Assembly: GCA_964404605.1 (NCBI GenBank)
Contig: CAYOKT010000072.1
Span: 1-14,032 of the forward strand
DNA: 14,032 nt
Direction of reading: 5' to 3'
Origin: CAYOKT01 sp964404605
GTDB lineage: Bacteria; Electryoneota; Electryoneia; Electryoneales; Electryoneaceae
The notes beneath the pieces were generated by a model, which was given only the letters and a program-made list of their open reading frames with translations, had not been told where the DNA came from and ran no database searches. Position numbers and translations under genes: made by a program. Shown one piece after another: positions 6,440 through 14,032 of the stretch. Within the stretch, counting starts at the first letter, position 1. Each line of letters opens with the position of its first letter.

Positions 6440-7312
6440 TTACTCCTGCGCGCCGTCGTACCGCGCCTGTTCCATGTCGACTTCGCGCAGCGTCCAGCGG
6501 CCGCGGTCATCCCGGGCCAGGTGCCCGGCCACGCGCGAGGCCCCGTGCTCGAAGAAGAGCAGGTACCGCCCCTCCCAGGCCTCCTCGAGGAAGCGCTCCT
6601 TGAAGGCCATCGTGTCCGCGGGGTAGAGGTCGTACCCCATCACCCAGGCGGGCGGAATATGGCTCGCGGTGGGGATCAGGTCGGCGAGGAAGACCAGCGT
6701 GTGCCCGCCGGATTCCACCTGCACGACCTGGTGATGCTTCGTGTGCCCGCCGGTGACCCGGACGCGGATGCCGGGCAGCACCTCGCCGTCCCCCTCGAGG
6801 AACTCGATCGCCCCGGCCTCCTCGAGCGGGTCGAGGTTTTCCGGCAGGTAGCTGGCGCGGTCGCGGGGGTTGGGATGGCGGGCGATCTCCCACTCGCCCC
6901 GCTGGATGAAGTAGCGGGCGTTGGGGAACTGCACCTTCAAGCCGCCGTCTTTGTCGATGAAGGTCCCGCCGCCGGCATGGTCGAAGTGCAGGTGGGAGAG
7001 GATGACATGCGTGACCTCGCCGGGGTGGACATCGCAGCGGGCGAGGTCCGTGATCATCAGCCGCGGTTCCTCGATGTGGAACATGTCGCGCTGTTTCTCT
7101 TCCCACTTGCCGCCGCAGCCGGTGTCCACGAGAATCGTGTTCCCGCCGGCCTTGATGAGCAGCAGGTTGCAGGCGAGCTGGATACGGTTGCGCTCGTCCG
7201 CCGGGTCCCGCCTGGACCAGAGGACCTTCGGGACCACGCCGAACATCGCGCCGCCGTCGAGGCGGAAGCCGCCGTCCTCGATATGGAAGATCTCGAAATC
7301 GCCGAATCGCAT
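6440..7312 (-). CDS. Metallo-beta-lactamase-fold hydrolase
   Basis: The 290-residue product has the complete two-metal site of the MBL fold: HLHFDH (His107, His109, Asp111, His112) followed by His190 in GGHTKHH, bridging Asp211 in FLADLIP, and His256 in FFEHG. The N-terminal strand pair with LVDTGCG (62-67) is also typical. There is no signal peptide, so it is probably cytoplasmic. Its length and the HxHxDH-AGG pattern resemble the lactonase-like branch (quorum-quenching N-acyl homoserine lactonase and YtnP-type enzymes), but other esterases and hydrolases share these motifs, so the substrate is not assigned. The ATG at 7312 has no strong Shine-Dalgarno, although a good promoter lies about 40 bp upstream. 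It is separated from the upstream acyl-CoA dehydrogenase by a terminator, so it forms its own transcription unit. Confidence 0.85.
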   Translation of the reverse strand: MRFGDFEIFHIEDGGFRLDGGAMFGVVPKVLWSRRDPADERNRIQLACNLLLIKAGGNTILVDTGCGGKWEEKQRDMFHIEEPRLMITDLARCDVHPGEVTHVILSHLHFDHAGGGTFIDKDGGLKVQFPNARYFIQRGEWEIARHPNPRDRASYLPENLDPLEEAGAIEFLEGDGEVLPGIRVRVTGGHTKHHQVVQVESGGHTLVFLADLIPTASHIPPAWVMGYDLYPADTMAFKERFLEEAWEGRYLLFFEHGASRVAGHLARDDRGRWTLREVDMEQARYDGAQE

Positions 7313-7349
7313 CTGCCGGTACCGGGTTAGGTTGTCCGAATCGTGCGGA

Positions 7350-7378
7350 AATATACGGCGGGCTACCGTTGCTGTCGA
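7350..7378 (-). promoter_or_regulatory. Sigma-70-like promoter for the MBL-fold hydrolase
   Basis: On the minus strand TCGACA (7378-7373), a 17-bp spacer and TATATT (7355-7350) closely match the consensus. The predicted leader is only about 30 nt and contains GGACAACCTAAC (7337-7326), a 12-mer that also lies in the cbiX leader (1582-1593). Confidence 0.55.
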
Positions 7379-7428
7379 GAGCGCGGGTGGGGCCGGGGAG
7401 ACGGTGGAGCGAGGAGGCGGCGGGGCGT

Positions 7429-7463
7429 AAAAAGGGGGCCGGGAGGAGTGCTCCGCCCGGCCC
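7429..7463 (-). terminator. Intrinsic terminator after the acyl-CoA dehydrogenase
   Basis: Read on the minus strand, GGGCCGGG (7463-7456) pairs with CCCGGCCC (7443-7436). An inner GGAG/CTCC stem lies between them, and the hairpin is followed by CC and five T (7433-7429). It begins about 40 bp after the stop codon at 7503 and would end the transcription unit that starts at metE. Confidence 0.8.
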
Positions 7464-7502
7464 GGTGAACCTGGCTGGATGACGTCGAGCGCCGCGCCGC
7501 CG

Positions 7503-8657
<1,155 letters not shown>

Positions 8658-8740
8658 GGTCTCCCTCGAAAGTTCATGTGGAATTTATCACGCGCCAAAG
8701 GTAGCAACTCCCGCCGCCGGATGCCTCCCCGGCGCTCCGC

Positions 8741-10000
8741 TCACTCCACCGGCAGCCAGCCGCAGCGCTCGGCGATCACCTCCGCGGGGTGCTTGACCTT
8801 GACCCCGGCCGCCTCGTCGCGTGCTGAGAGGTTCGTACGGATCTGCTCGATGCAACCGGGGCTGGAGGCCACGGCCACCGCCGTCCCGGTGGCGAGGATG
8901 TTGTCCACCTTGCGACCGGTCCAGCGCTGCGCCTCCTCCGGGTAGAGCGAGGAGAAAGAGCCGCCGAAACCGCAGCAGATATCGCTCTCGGCCATCTCGT
9001 GGATTTCGACCCCCGGCAGCCGGGCGAGGAGCTCGCGCACCTTGTTCTCCACGTGCTGTGTGTGGGCGAGGTGGCAGGAGTCGTGCACTGTCACCCGCAG
9101 GGGCGGCGCGGTGGTCTCCGGGAAGGTGGGGTCGAGAACATCGAGGACGAAACCCGCCCAGTCGTGAGTCTTGTCGCGCATCTCGAGGGCCAGCGGGTAC
9201 AGGTCGTCCCCGGCGAGGAGGGCCGGCAGCTCGTGGCGGAACGCTCCGCCGCAGGTGGCGTCCGGGCTGACCACGGCATCCACCCCGGCCTCGTGGAACA
9301 GGCGCAGGTTCACCTCCGCGAGGCGGCGCGGGGTGTCGAAGTCGCCGTTGTTGAAGGCCGGCGCGCCGCAGCAGACCTGGCCCTTGGGGATCACGATTTC
9401 ACAGCCGAGCCGCCGCAGCACCTCGAGGGCGGCGCGGGCCGGGCGCTCGCGGACGTAGTTCGAGATGCAGCCGAGGAAGAAGCCGACACGGCAGCGCCGC
9501 TTGCCCTCCGCGGGGATCACGTCCGGGAGTTCGTGCAGCAGGGGCCTGACCCGCAGGTCCGGCACGTGCACCCCGCCCGCGACCGTGTCGACGACGCGGC
9601 GGCCGAAGAGCTTCCGGGCGAGGGCCGCGACGCCCACCGCGAGTTCGACATGCCTCGGCTTCTCGAGCGTCCGGAAGAGCAGCGCCTTGCGACGGTCGAG
9701 GCCGCGGGCGTCCGCGAGGGTCTTGCGGGCGGCGATGAACAGCAGGTCGGTGCGCACCCCCGCCGGGCAGGCGGTCTGGCAGGCGTAGCAGAGGGCGCAG
9801 AAATCGAAGGCGTCCGCGCCGATCTCCTCCGGACGGATGTCGCCCTCCAGCAGGCGGCGGAGGAGGAGGATGCGCCCGCGCGGGGAGAGCAGCTCACGGC
9901 CGGAAAGCAGGTAGGTGGGGCAGACCGAGTGGCAGATGCCGCAGGTGACACAGGCATCCAGGTGGTGCCGTTGGCTCTCGATCTCGGGGTAGTCCGCCAT
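8741..10000 (-). CDS. GlcF-like (Fe-S)-binding oxidoreductase with two CCG domains
   Basis: The 419-residue product has two [4Fe-4S] ferredoxin motifs, CVTCGICHSVCP (Cys17, 20, 23, 27) and CALCYACQTACP (Cys68, 71, 74, 78). Two cysteine-rich CCG domains follow: FLGC...QVCCGAPAFNNGD (178-220), then DSCH...ICCGFGG...SPGC (308-383). This is the layout of the glycolate oxidase iron-sulfur subunit GlcF and of HdrD-like electron carriers. There is no membrane segment, so it would be a soluble or peripheral subunit. No flavin partner such as GlcD is adjacent. The gene lies directly before an acyl-CoA dehydrogenase, as CCG-domain proteins often do in bacteria that pass electrons from acyl-CoA dehydrogenase or electron-transfer flavoprotein to quinone, so that role is a fair alternative. 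I prefer the ATG at 10000; the in-frame TTG at 10009 is possible, and neither has a clear Shine-Dalgarno. Confidence 0.85.
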   Translation of the reverse strand: MADYPEIESQRHHLDACVTCGICHSVCPTYLLSGRELLSPRGRILLLRRLLEGDIRPEEIGADAFDFCALCYACQTACPAGVRTDLLFIAARKTLADARGLDRRKALLFRTLEKPRHVELAVGVAALARKLFGRRVVDTVAGGVHVPDLRVRPLLHELPDVIPAEGKRRCRVGFFLGCISNYVRERPARAALEVLRRLGCEIVIPKGQVCCGAPAFNNGDFDTPRRLAEVNLRLFHEAGVDAVVSPDATCGGAFRHELPALLAGDDLYPLALEMRDKTHDWAGFVLDVLDPTFPETTAPPLRVTVHDSCHLAHTQHVENKVRELLARLPGVEIHEMAESDICCGFGGSFSSLYPEEAQRWTGRKVDNILATGTAVAVASSPGCIEQIRTNLSARDEAAGVKVKHPAEVIAERCGWLPVE

Positions 10001-10105
10001 GCGATGCAATATAACAACCCCGCCCCGCCCCGCGGACGCTGGAGTGGGGACGCGGACCGGCGGGGCATCGGTGTACCGGAGGAATTCCCGGCGGGAGGCT
10101 GCCCG

Positions 10106-11284
10106 TCAGGGGGTCAGCGAGAACACCCGCCAGGAAACCTCCTCTTCCAGCACACGGCGTTCCTCCGGGGTGGCCACCAGCAGGGTGATCGCCGCGGGGT
10201 CCAGCCGGTCGAGGGACAGGTCGCCCGCGAGGCGCCACTCCCACTCGTTCGGCCAGTAGGCGGCCTCCGAGAAGGACTGGAAGAACGGCTCCTCCCCCGG
10301 CGGCAGGGCGCGGCGTTCCTCCGCGTTGCCGTACAGCACTTCCCGGCCCCCCAGGTCACCGATGGCATCTCGGTTGACCGCGACACCGTATGGCTCGAAG
10401 GAGGCACGGACATAGCGCCTGCGCCAGCGCATCCGGCCGGTCATCTCCGCCGGGTGAAGCGCGGAGAAGGAGACCATCCTCCGCCCGCCGGGCATGCGCC
10501 AGGAGGAGGCGCGGATCCGCCGCTCCTCCGCGATGCGCCGCAGCGTGGCGAAGGCGGACCGGGGCGGGTCGTCCCCGGAGCGGGCCAGGTCGAGGTAGTA
10601 GTCGATCGCGCGCTCCCCCGGCCAGGGACCGGCGGAGGCGCGGGTCCAGTGGGCGACATGGCGCCAGGTGAACCCGGCCAACGCCCGGTGCACGGTATCG
10701 GGTTCCGGTGGGCGAAGCGCATGGTAAGGGCGGGGGGCGTATTCGACTTCGAAACGGCGGTCCAGTTTCGCGGCCGGGCCGGGCTCACCGGCGAGGGAGT
10801 CCAGGCCGCCGCCCGGGCGCAGGGAGAGGGGGAGAAGAAGCGTGGCGGCCTCGACGATGAAGCGGTCCCGCGCCGCCAGACGCCGCCGCTTCGAGCCGCG
10901 GGTGCTCCGCTCGGGGAAGGGGAGCAGCAGGGAGCGCGTCGGGTCGAGGCGGAAGTCCTCCGCCACGGCGGCGAGGGTCTCCGCGACCACCTCCGGGGGC
11001 GCCTTCTCCGGCACGCCCACCGGGACGTTCACCGGCACCCCTTCGTGCGAGGCGAGGGCGAGCCCCAGCTCCCAGGTCTTCACCCCGACCCCGGCGAGCA
11101 GGGCGAACCCCCGCCCGCGCAGCCAGTCGATCGCTTCCATGGTGGCGCGGACCCAGGGTTCCGACCCCACCGGCATCCTGCCCTGCCGCGAGGTCAAGAG
11201 TGCGGCGGCGGGCGATTCGAGCAGGGCCAGGTCACCCCGGGCATGTTCGAGGGGGAGAAGGGGCGGGCTCGCGGGCAGGTGCAT
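10106..11284 (-). CDS. Two-domain protein with DprA/LOG-like (SLOG) N-terminus, unknown function
   Basis: The 392-residue product has no name I recognise. The ATG at 11284 is preceded by a good GGAGGGA; the TTG at 11311 would add nine residues. Residues ~28-90 read like a SLOG/Rossmann nucleotide-binding domain: ALLTSRQGRMPVGSEPW, then a helix, then GFALLAGVGVKTWELGLALA and GVPVNVPVG. A later block, RDRFIVEAATLLLPLSLRPGGG (from ~129), resembles the RNRxIxxxAD...GG segment of DprA and LOG proteins. The C-terminal half (~230-392) contains FEPYGVAVNRDAIGDLGG, EVLYGN and YWPNEWEWRLAGDL, which recall the DUF2971-type pattern of a (Y)G(I/V) strand, a VLY strand and WxxExEWR. This second assignment is weaker. 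It lies 48 bp after metE and 105 bp before the GlcF-like gene, so it is probably in their transcription unit. SLOG domains bind or process nucleotide-derived ligands, but no function is assigned here. Confidence 0.6.
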   Translation of the reverse strand: MHLPASPPLLPLEHARGDLALLESPAAALLTSRQGRMPVGSEPWVRATMEAIDWLRGRGFALLAGVGVKTWELGLALASHEGVPVNVPVGVPEKAPPEVVAETLAAVAEDFRLDPTRSLLLPFPERSTRGSKRRRLAARDRFIVEAATLLLPLSLRPGGGLDSLAGEPGPAAKLDRRFEVEYAPRPYHALRPPEPDTVHRALAGFTWRHVAHWTRASAGPWPGERAIDYYLDLARSGDDPPRSAFATLRRIAEERRIRASSWRMPGGRRMVSFSALHPAEMTGRMRWRRRYVRASFEPYGVAVNRDAIGDLGGREVLYGNAEERRALPPGEEPFFQSFSEAAYWPNEWEWRLAGDLSLDRLDPAAITLLVATPEERRVLEEEVSWRVFSLTP

Positions 11285-11332
11285 CGCTCCCTCCGCCGGC
11301 AAGTGGGTCAATCTCCGCGCGGGGAGAGTCTC

Positions 11333-13791
11333 TCAGCTCGTCGCGAGTTCCCCGCGCACCTGCTTCGCCGCGGCGACCATGTTGACCAGCGCCGGGCGGA
11401 CCTCCTCCCAGCNNNNNNNNNNNNNNNNNNNNNNNNNNNNNNNNNNNNNNNNNNNNNNNNNNNNNNNNNNNNNNNNNNNNNNNNNNNNNNNNNNNNNNNN
11501 NNNNNNNNNNNNACCTGCTTCGCCGCGGCGACCATGTTGACCAGCGCCGGGCGGACCTCCTCCCAGCGGCGGGTCTTCAGGCCGCAGTCGGGGTTCACCC
11601 ACAGCCGCTCGCGCGGGATATGCCGCAGCGCCTTGCGCAGCAGTTCCGCGATCTCCTCGGCGGGCGGCACGCGCGGGGAGTGTATATCGTACACCCCCGG
11701 CCCGATGTCGTTGGGATACCGGAACTCCTCGAAGGCGTCCAGCAGCTCCATCCGGCTGCGGCTCGCCTCGATGGAGATCACGTCCGCGTCCATCGCCGCG
11801 ATGGCGTCGAAGATGTCGTTGAACTCGCTGTAGCACATGTGGGTGTGGACCTGGGTGTCATCCCTTACCCCGCTGGAGGCGAGGCGGAAGCAGCGCACCG
11901 CCCAGTCGAGGTAGCCGCCCCAGTCCCGCCGCCGCAGGGGGAGGCCCTCGCGGATGGCGGGCTCGTCGATCTGGATGACCTCGATGCCGGCCGCCTCCAG
12001 GTCGGTGACCTCGTCCCGGATCGCCAGCGCGAGTTGCTCGCAGGTGGTCCGCCGCGGCTGGTCATCCCGGACGAAGCTCCACTGCAGCATGGTCACCGGC
12101 CCGGTGAGCATCCCCTTCACCGGCCGGTCGGTGTGGTCCCGCGCGAAGCGGGACCAGCGCACGGTCATCGGGCCGCGGCGGCGCACATCGCCGTAGATGA
12201 CCGGCGGCTTCACCCCCCGGCTGCCATAGGACTGCACCCAGCCGAACCGGGTGAAGACATACCCCTCCATCTGCTCGCCGAAGTACTCGACCATGTCATT
12301 GCGCTCGAACTCGCCGTGCACGAGCACGTCCAGCCCGGCCTCCTCCTGGAAACGGAGGGCGGCGAGGATCTCCTCCTCGATGGCCTTCTCGTACTGTGCA
12401 TCGGTGATGCGGCCCTTCTTCCGGTCCGCGCGCAGCCTGCGCACTTCGCGCGTCTGCGGAAAGCTGCCGATGGTGGTCGTCGGCAGCGTCGGCAGGTGCA
12501 GCTTCTCCTGCTGGAGCCGCCGCCGCTCGGGGAAGGGAGTCGTCCGCCGGGTCATCGAGTCGTCCACCGCGGCGAGGCGGGCGCGGACCTCGGGGTTGTT
12601 CACCCGGGGCGAGGCGCGGCGCGAGGCGAGGGCGGCGCGCGCCGCGGAGAAGACATCCGCCACGGCCTCCTCGCCCTCGTTCAGAGCCTTCGCGAGCGCC
12701 GCGACTTCGTGCAGTTTCTGCACGCCGAAGGCGAGCCAGGAGCGGATCTCCTCGTCGAGGTCCGTCTCGGCGTTGAGGTCGATGGGGCAGTGCAGCAGCG
12801 AGCAGGAGGGGGCGACCTCGATACGCTCCGCGCCGATCGCTTCGGCGGCGTGCCGGAGGGTCGCCAGCGCCCGGTCGAGGTCGGTGCGCCAGATGTTTCG
12901 CCCGTCCACCACCCCGAGGCTGAGGATGAGCGTCTCTCCCGCACCGGCGAGGGCATCCTCGAGCTGCCCCGGGGCGCGGACGAGGTCCAGGTGCAGCCCC
13001 TCGGCGCCGGAGCCCAGCGCGAGCTCGAGGTTGTCCTCCAGCGGCCCGAAGTAGGTGGCGATCATCATCTTCGGGCGCTGTGCGAGCGAGGTGAGGCGCT
13101 CGCAGGCGCGGCGGTATCGTTCCTTCCACTCCGGCGCGAGGTCCAGCACCAGCGCCGGTTCGTCCACCTGCACCCACTCGACGTTCATCTCCGCGTAGCG
13201 TGCGAGCACCGTTTCATACACTTCGAGGGCGCTGTCGAGGAGGGTGTCGAAGTCCACCCCGTCCGTAACCGCTTTCCCGAGGCGGAGGAAGGTGACCGGG
13301 CCGATGAGCACCGGCCGGGGATTCTCCACCCCCGCGGCGCGGGCGCGCTCCACGGCGCGGAACGGGTGGCCGGAGGCGAGGCGGAAGCGCGTGTCATGGC
13401 GGAACTCGGGGACGATGTAGTGGTAGTTGGTATCGAACCACTTGGTCATCTCCATCGCGGTGACATCGGCGGTCTCATCCTGCCGCCCCCTCGCCATCGC
13501 GAAGTAGGTGTCCAGGTCGATCTCGCTCTCCCCGCCGGCCTTGTAGCGCGGCGGCACGGCGCCGAGCAGCACCGCCGTATCGAGCATCAGGTCGTAGAAA
13601 GCGAAGTCGTTGCAGGGGATGGCATCGATGCCCGCATCCCGCTGCAACCGCCAGTGCCGCGCCGTGAGTTCGTCGGCGACGGCGAGCAGTTCCTCGCGGC
13701 CGAGCTTGCCCGCCCAGAAGGCTTCGCTCGCCTTCTTCCATTCACGCTTCAACCCCAGGCGGGGAAAGCCGAGATTCGCCGCACGCGCCAT
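11333..13791 (-). CDS. metE: Cobalamin-independent methionine synthase, split by an artificial N gap
   Basis: MetE transfers the methyl group of 5-methyltetrahydropteroyltriglutamate to homocysteine in the last step of methionine synthesis. The N-terminus ANLGFPRLGLKREWKKASEAFW and the central TLPTTTIGSFPQT are typical. Zinc ligands align with those of E. coli MetE at a constant offset: His651 and Cys653 in HTHMCYSEF, a Glu in VISIEASRSR and Cys736 in NPDCGLKTR; the catalytic His lies in DIHSPRVP. The 100-N run at 11413-11512 together with the duplicated 55 bp shifts the frame. Removing those 155 bp restores an uninterrupted 767-residue protein ending AAAKQVRGELATS and TGA (11335-11333), close to the 753 residues of E. 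coli MetE. The ATG at 13791 follows GGAAGGAAACGGC. A consensus-like promoter lies ~80 bp upstream. I see no SAM or cobalamin riboswitch, and the leader is too short for one. It is the first gene of the likely metE-SLOG-FeS-acyl-CoA dehydrogenase unit. Confidence 0.93.
11358..11412. repeat. 55-bp exact duplicate, right-hand copy of contig overlap
   Basis: These 55 bp are identical, in the same orientation, to 11513-11567 on the other side of the N run. The two copies are the overlapping ends of neighbouring contigs rather than a biological repeat, since collapsing them gives intact metE. Confidence 0.9.
11413..11512. other. Assembly gap of exactly 100 N
   Basis: Exactly 100 N is the usual placeholder for a gap of unknown size. 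Because both flanks carry the same 55 bp, the true distance is probably negative: the contigs overlap and no sequence is missing. Confidence 0.97.
11513..11567. repeat. 55-bp exact duplicate, other copy of contig overlap
   Basis: This is the second copy of 11358-11412, directly abutting the N run. It encodes the metE segment around WEEVRPALVNMVAAAKQ. Confidence 0.9.
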
Positions 13792-13871
13792 GCCGTTTCC
13801 TTCCCGTGGAACAGGTTGTTCGCCAGCCGGCGGAGTGCCGCCGGGCGGCCGCCGGGTGGATGGGACGCCGC

Positions 13872-13900
13872 AGGTTACGGTTCCGCGGTTCCCGTGTCAA
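13872..13900 (-). promoter_or_regulatory. Sigma-70-like promoter for metE
   Basis: On the minus strand a perfect TTGACA (13900-13895), a 17-bp spacer and TAACCT (13877-13872) precede the metE ATG by about 80 bp. The leader can form a CGGCGG/CCGCCG hairpin close to the start of the gene, of unknown meaning. Confidence 0.6.
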
Positions 13901-14002
13901 CCTCGAGGCGCGCTTCGGGGGGAGTACGCTGGCGTATCCGGGGAGGGGGTGGCGCCGACATATGCGGGGGGAGGCTAAGTGCAAAGTTGTGTCACTCTGA
14001 CC

Positions 14003-14022
14003 CGTCCCGACACCTCGGGACG
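14003..14022. repeat. 8-bp stem palindrome at the right edge
   Basis: CGTCCCGA (14003-14010) is perfectly inverted as TCGGGACG (14015-14022) around a 4-nt CACC loop. No T-tract follows on either strand inside the window, so it is not a clear terminator. It lies about 210 bp upstream of metE and could belong to whatever follows beyond the edge. Confidence 0.5.
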
Positions 14023-14032
14023 AGGGAAGAGT

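Noticed and set aside
11308..11412. An alternative metE C-terminus reading through the Ns in a shifted frame
   Set aside because: The sequence after the gap in that frame is not MetE-like. The frame that ends AAAKQVRGELATS is restored by collapsing the duplicated 55 bp.
8999..11833. A 944-codon open frame on the plus strand, and a 578-codon plus-strand frame at 3017-4753
   Set aside because: Both lie antisense to well-supported genes, show low-complexity Arg/Gly/Ala/His-rich translations and arise from the high third-position GC of the minus-strand genes. The longer one also reads through the N gap.
13792..13890. A SAM or cobalamin riboswitch before metE
   Set aside because: The leader after the predicted promoter is only about 80 nt and shows no B12-box or SAM-I core sequence.

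Overview
The window looks like a piece of a draft or metagenome-assembled bacterial genome. Most of it (about 1370 onward) is very GC-rich with strongly G/C-ending codons; the first ~1.3 kb is clearly AT-richer. No rRNA, tRNA, CRISPR array or recognisable transposase was found. The signal-peptide protein with Asp-box repeats at the left edge resembles surface proteins of environmental FCB-group and candidate-phylum bacteria, but this placement is a weak inference. A run of 100 N flanked by an exact 55-bp duplication shows assembly scaffolding.

Layout. 1-877 (minus): 5' part of an exported Asp-box/BNR-like repeat protein that runs off the left edge. 878-1631: a ~750-bp gene-free stretch with a large inverted repeat and a good promoter. 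1632-2582 (plus): exported, internally duplicated CbiX-type chelatase. All remaining genes are on the minus strand. Reading in their direction of transcription from the right edge they are: metE (B12-independent methionine synthase), a SLOG-like two-domain protein of unknown function, a GlcF-like iron-sulfur oxidoreductase, and an acyl-CoA dehydrogenase ending at a strong intrinsic terminator (7429-7463); then a metallo-beta-lactamase-fold hydrolase; then a saccharopine-dehydrogenase-like protein; then a thiolase plus 3-hydroxybutyryl-CoA dehydrogenase pair.

How they fit together. Thiolase, 3-hydroxyacyl-CoA dehydrogenase and a short-chain-type acyl-CoA dehydrogenase supply three of the four steps linking acetyl-CoA and butyryl-CoA (or short-chain beta-oxidation); the crotonase and the electron-transfer flavoprotein are not in the window. 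The iron-sulfur protein directly upstream of the acyl-CoA dehydrogenase may serve as its electron partner. Sigma-70-like promoters with 17-bp spacers can be read before metE, the metallo-hydrolase, the saccharopine-dehydrogenase-like gene, the thiolase and cbiX, so the minus strand appears to hold four transcription units.

No defence system or other clearly novel system is evident. The most unusual items are the SLOG-like fusion protein inside the metE transcription unit, the exported chelatase, the low-GC repeat protein at the left edge, and a pair of dispersed repeats that carry promoter-like sequence. The apparent frameshift near the end of metE is an assembly artefact.
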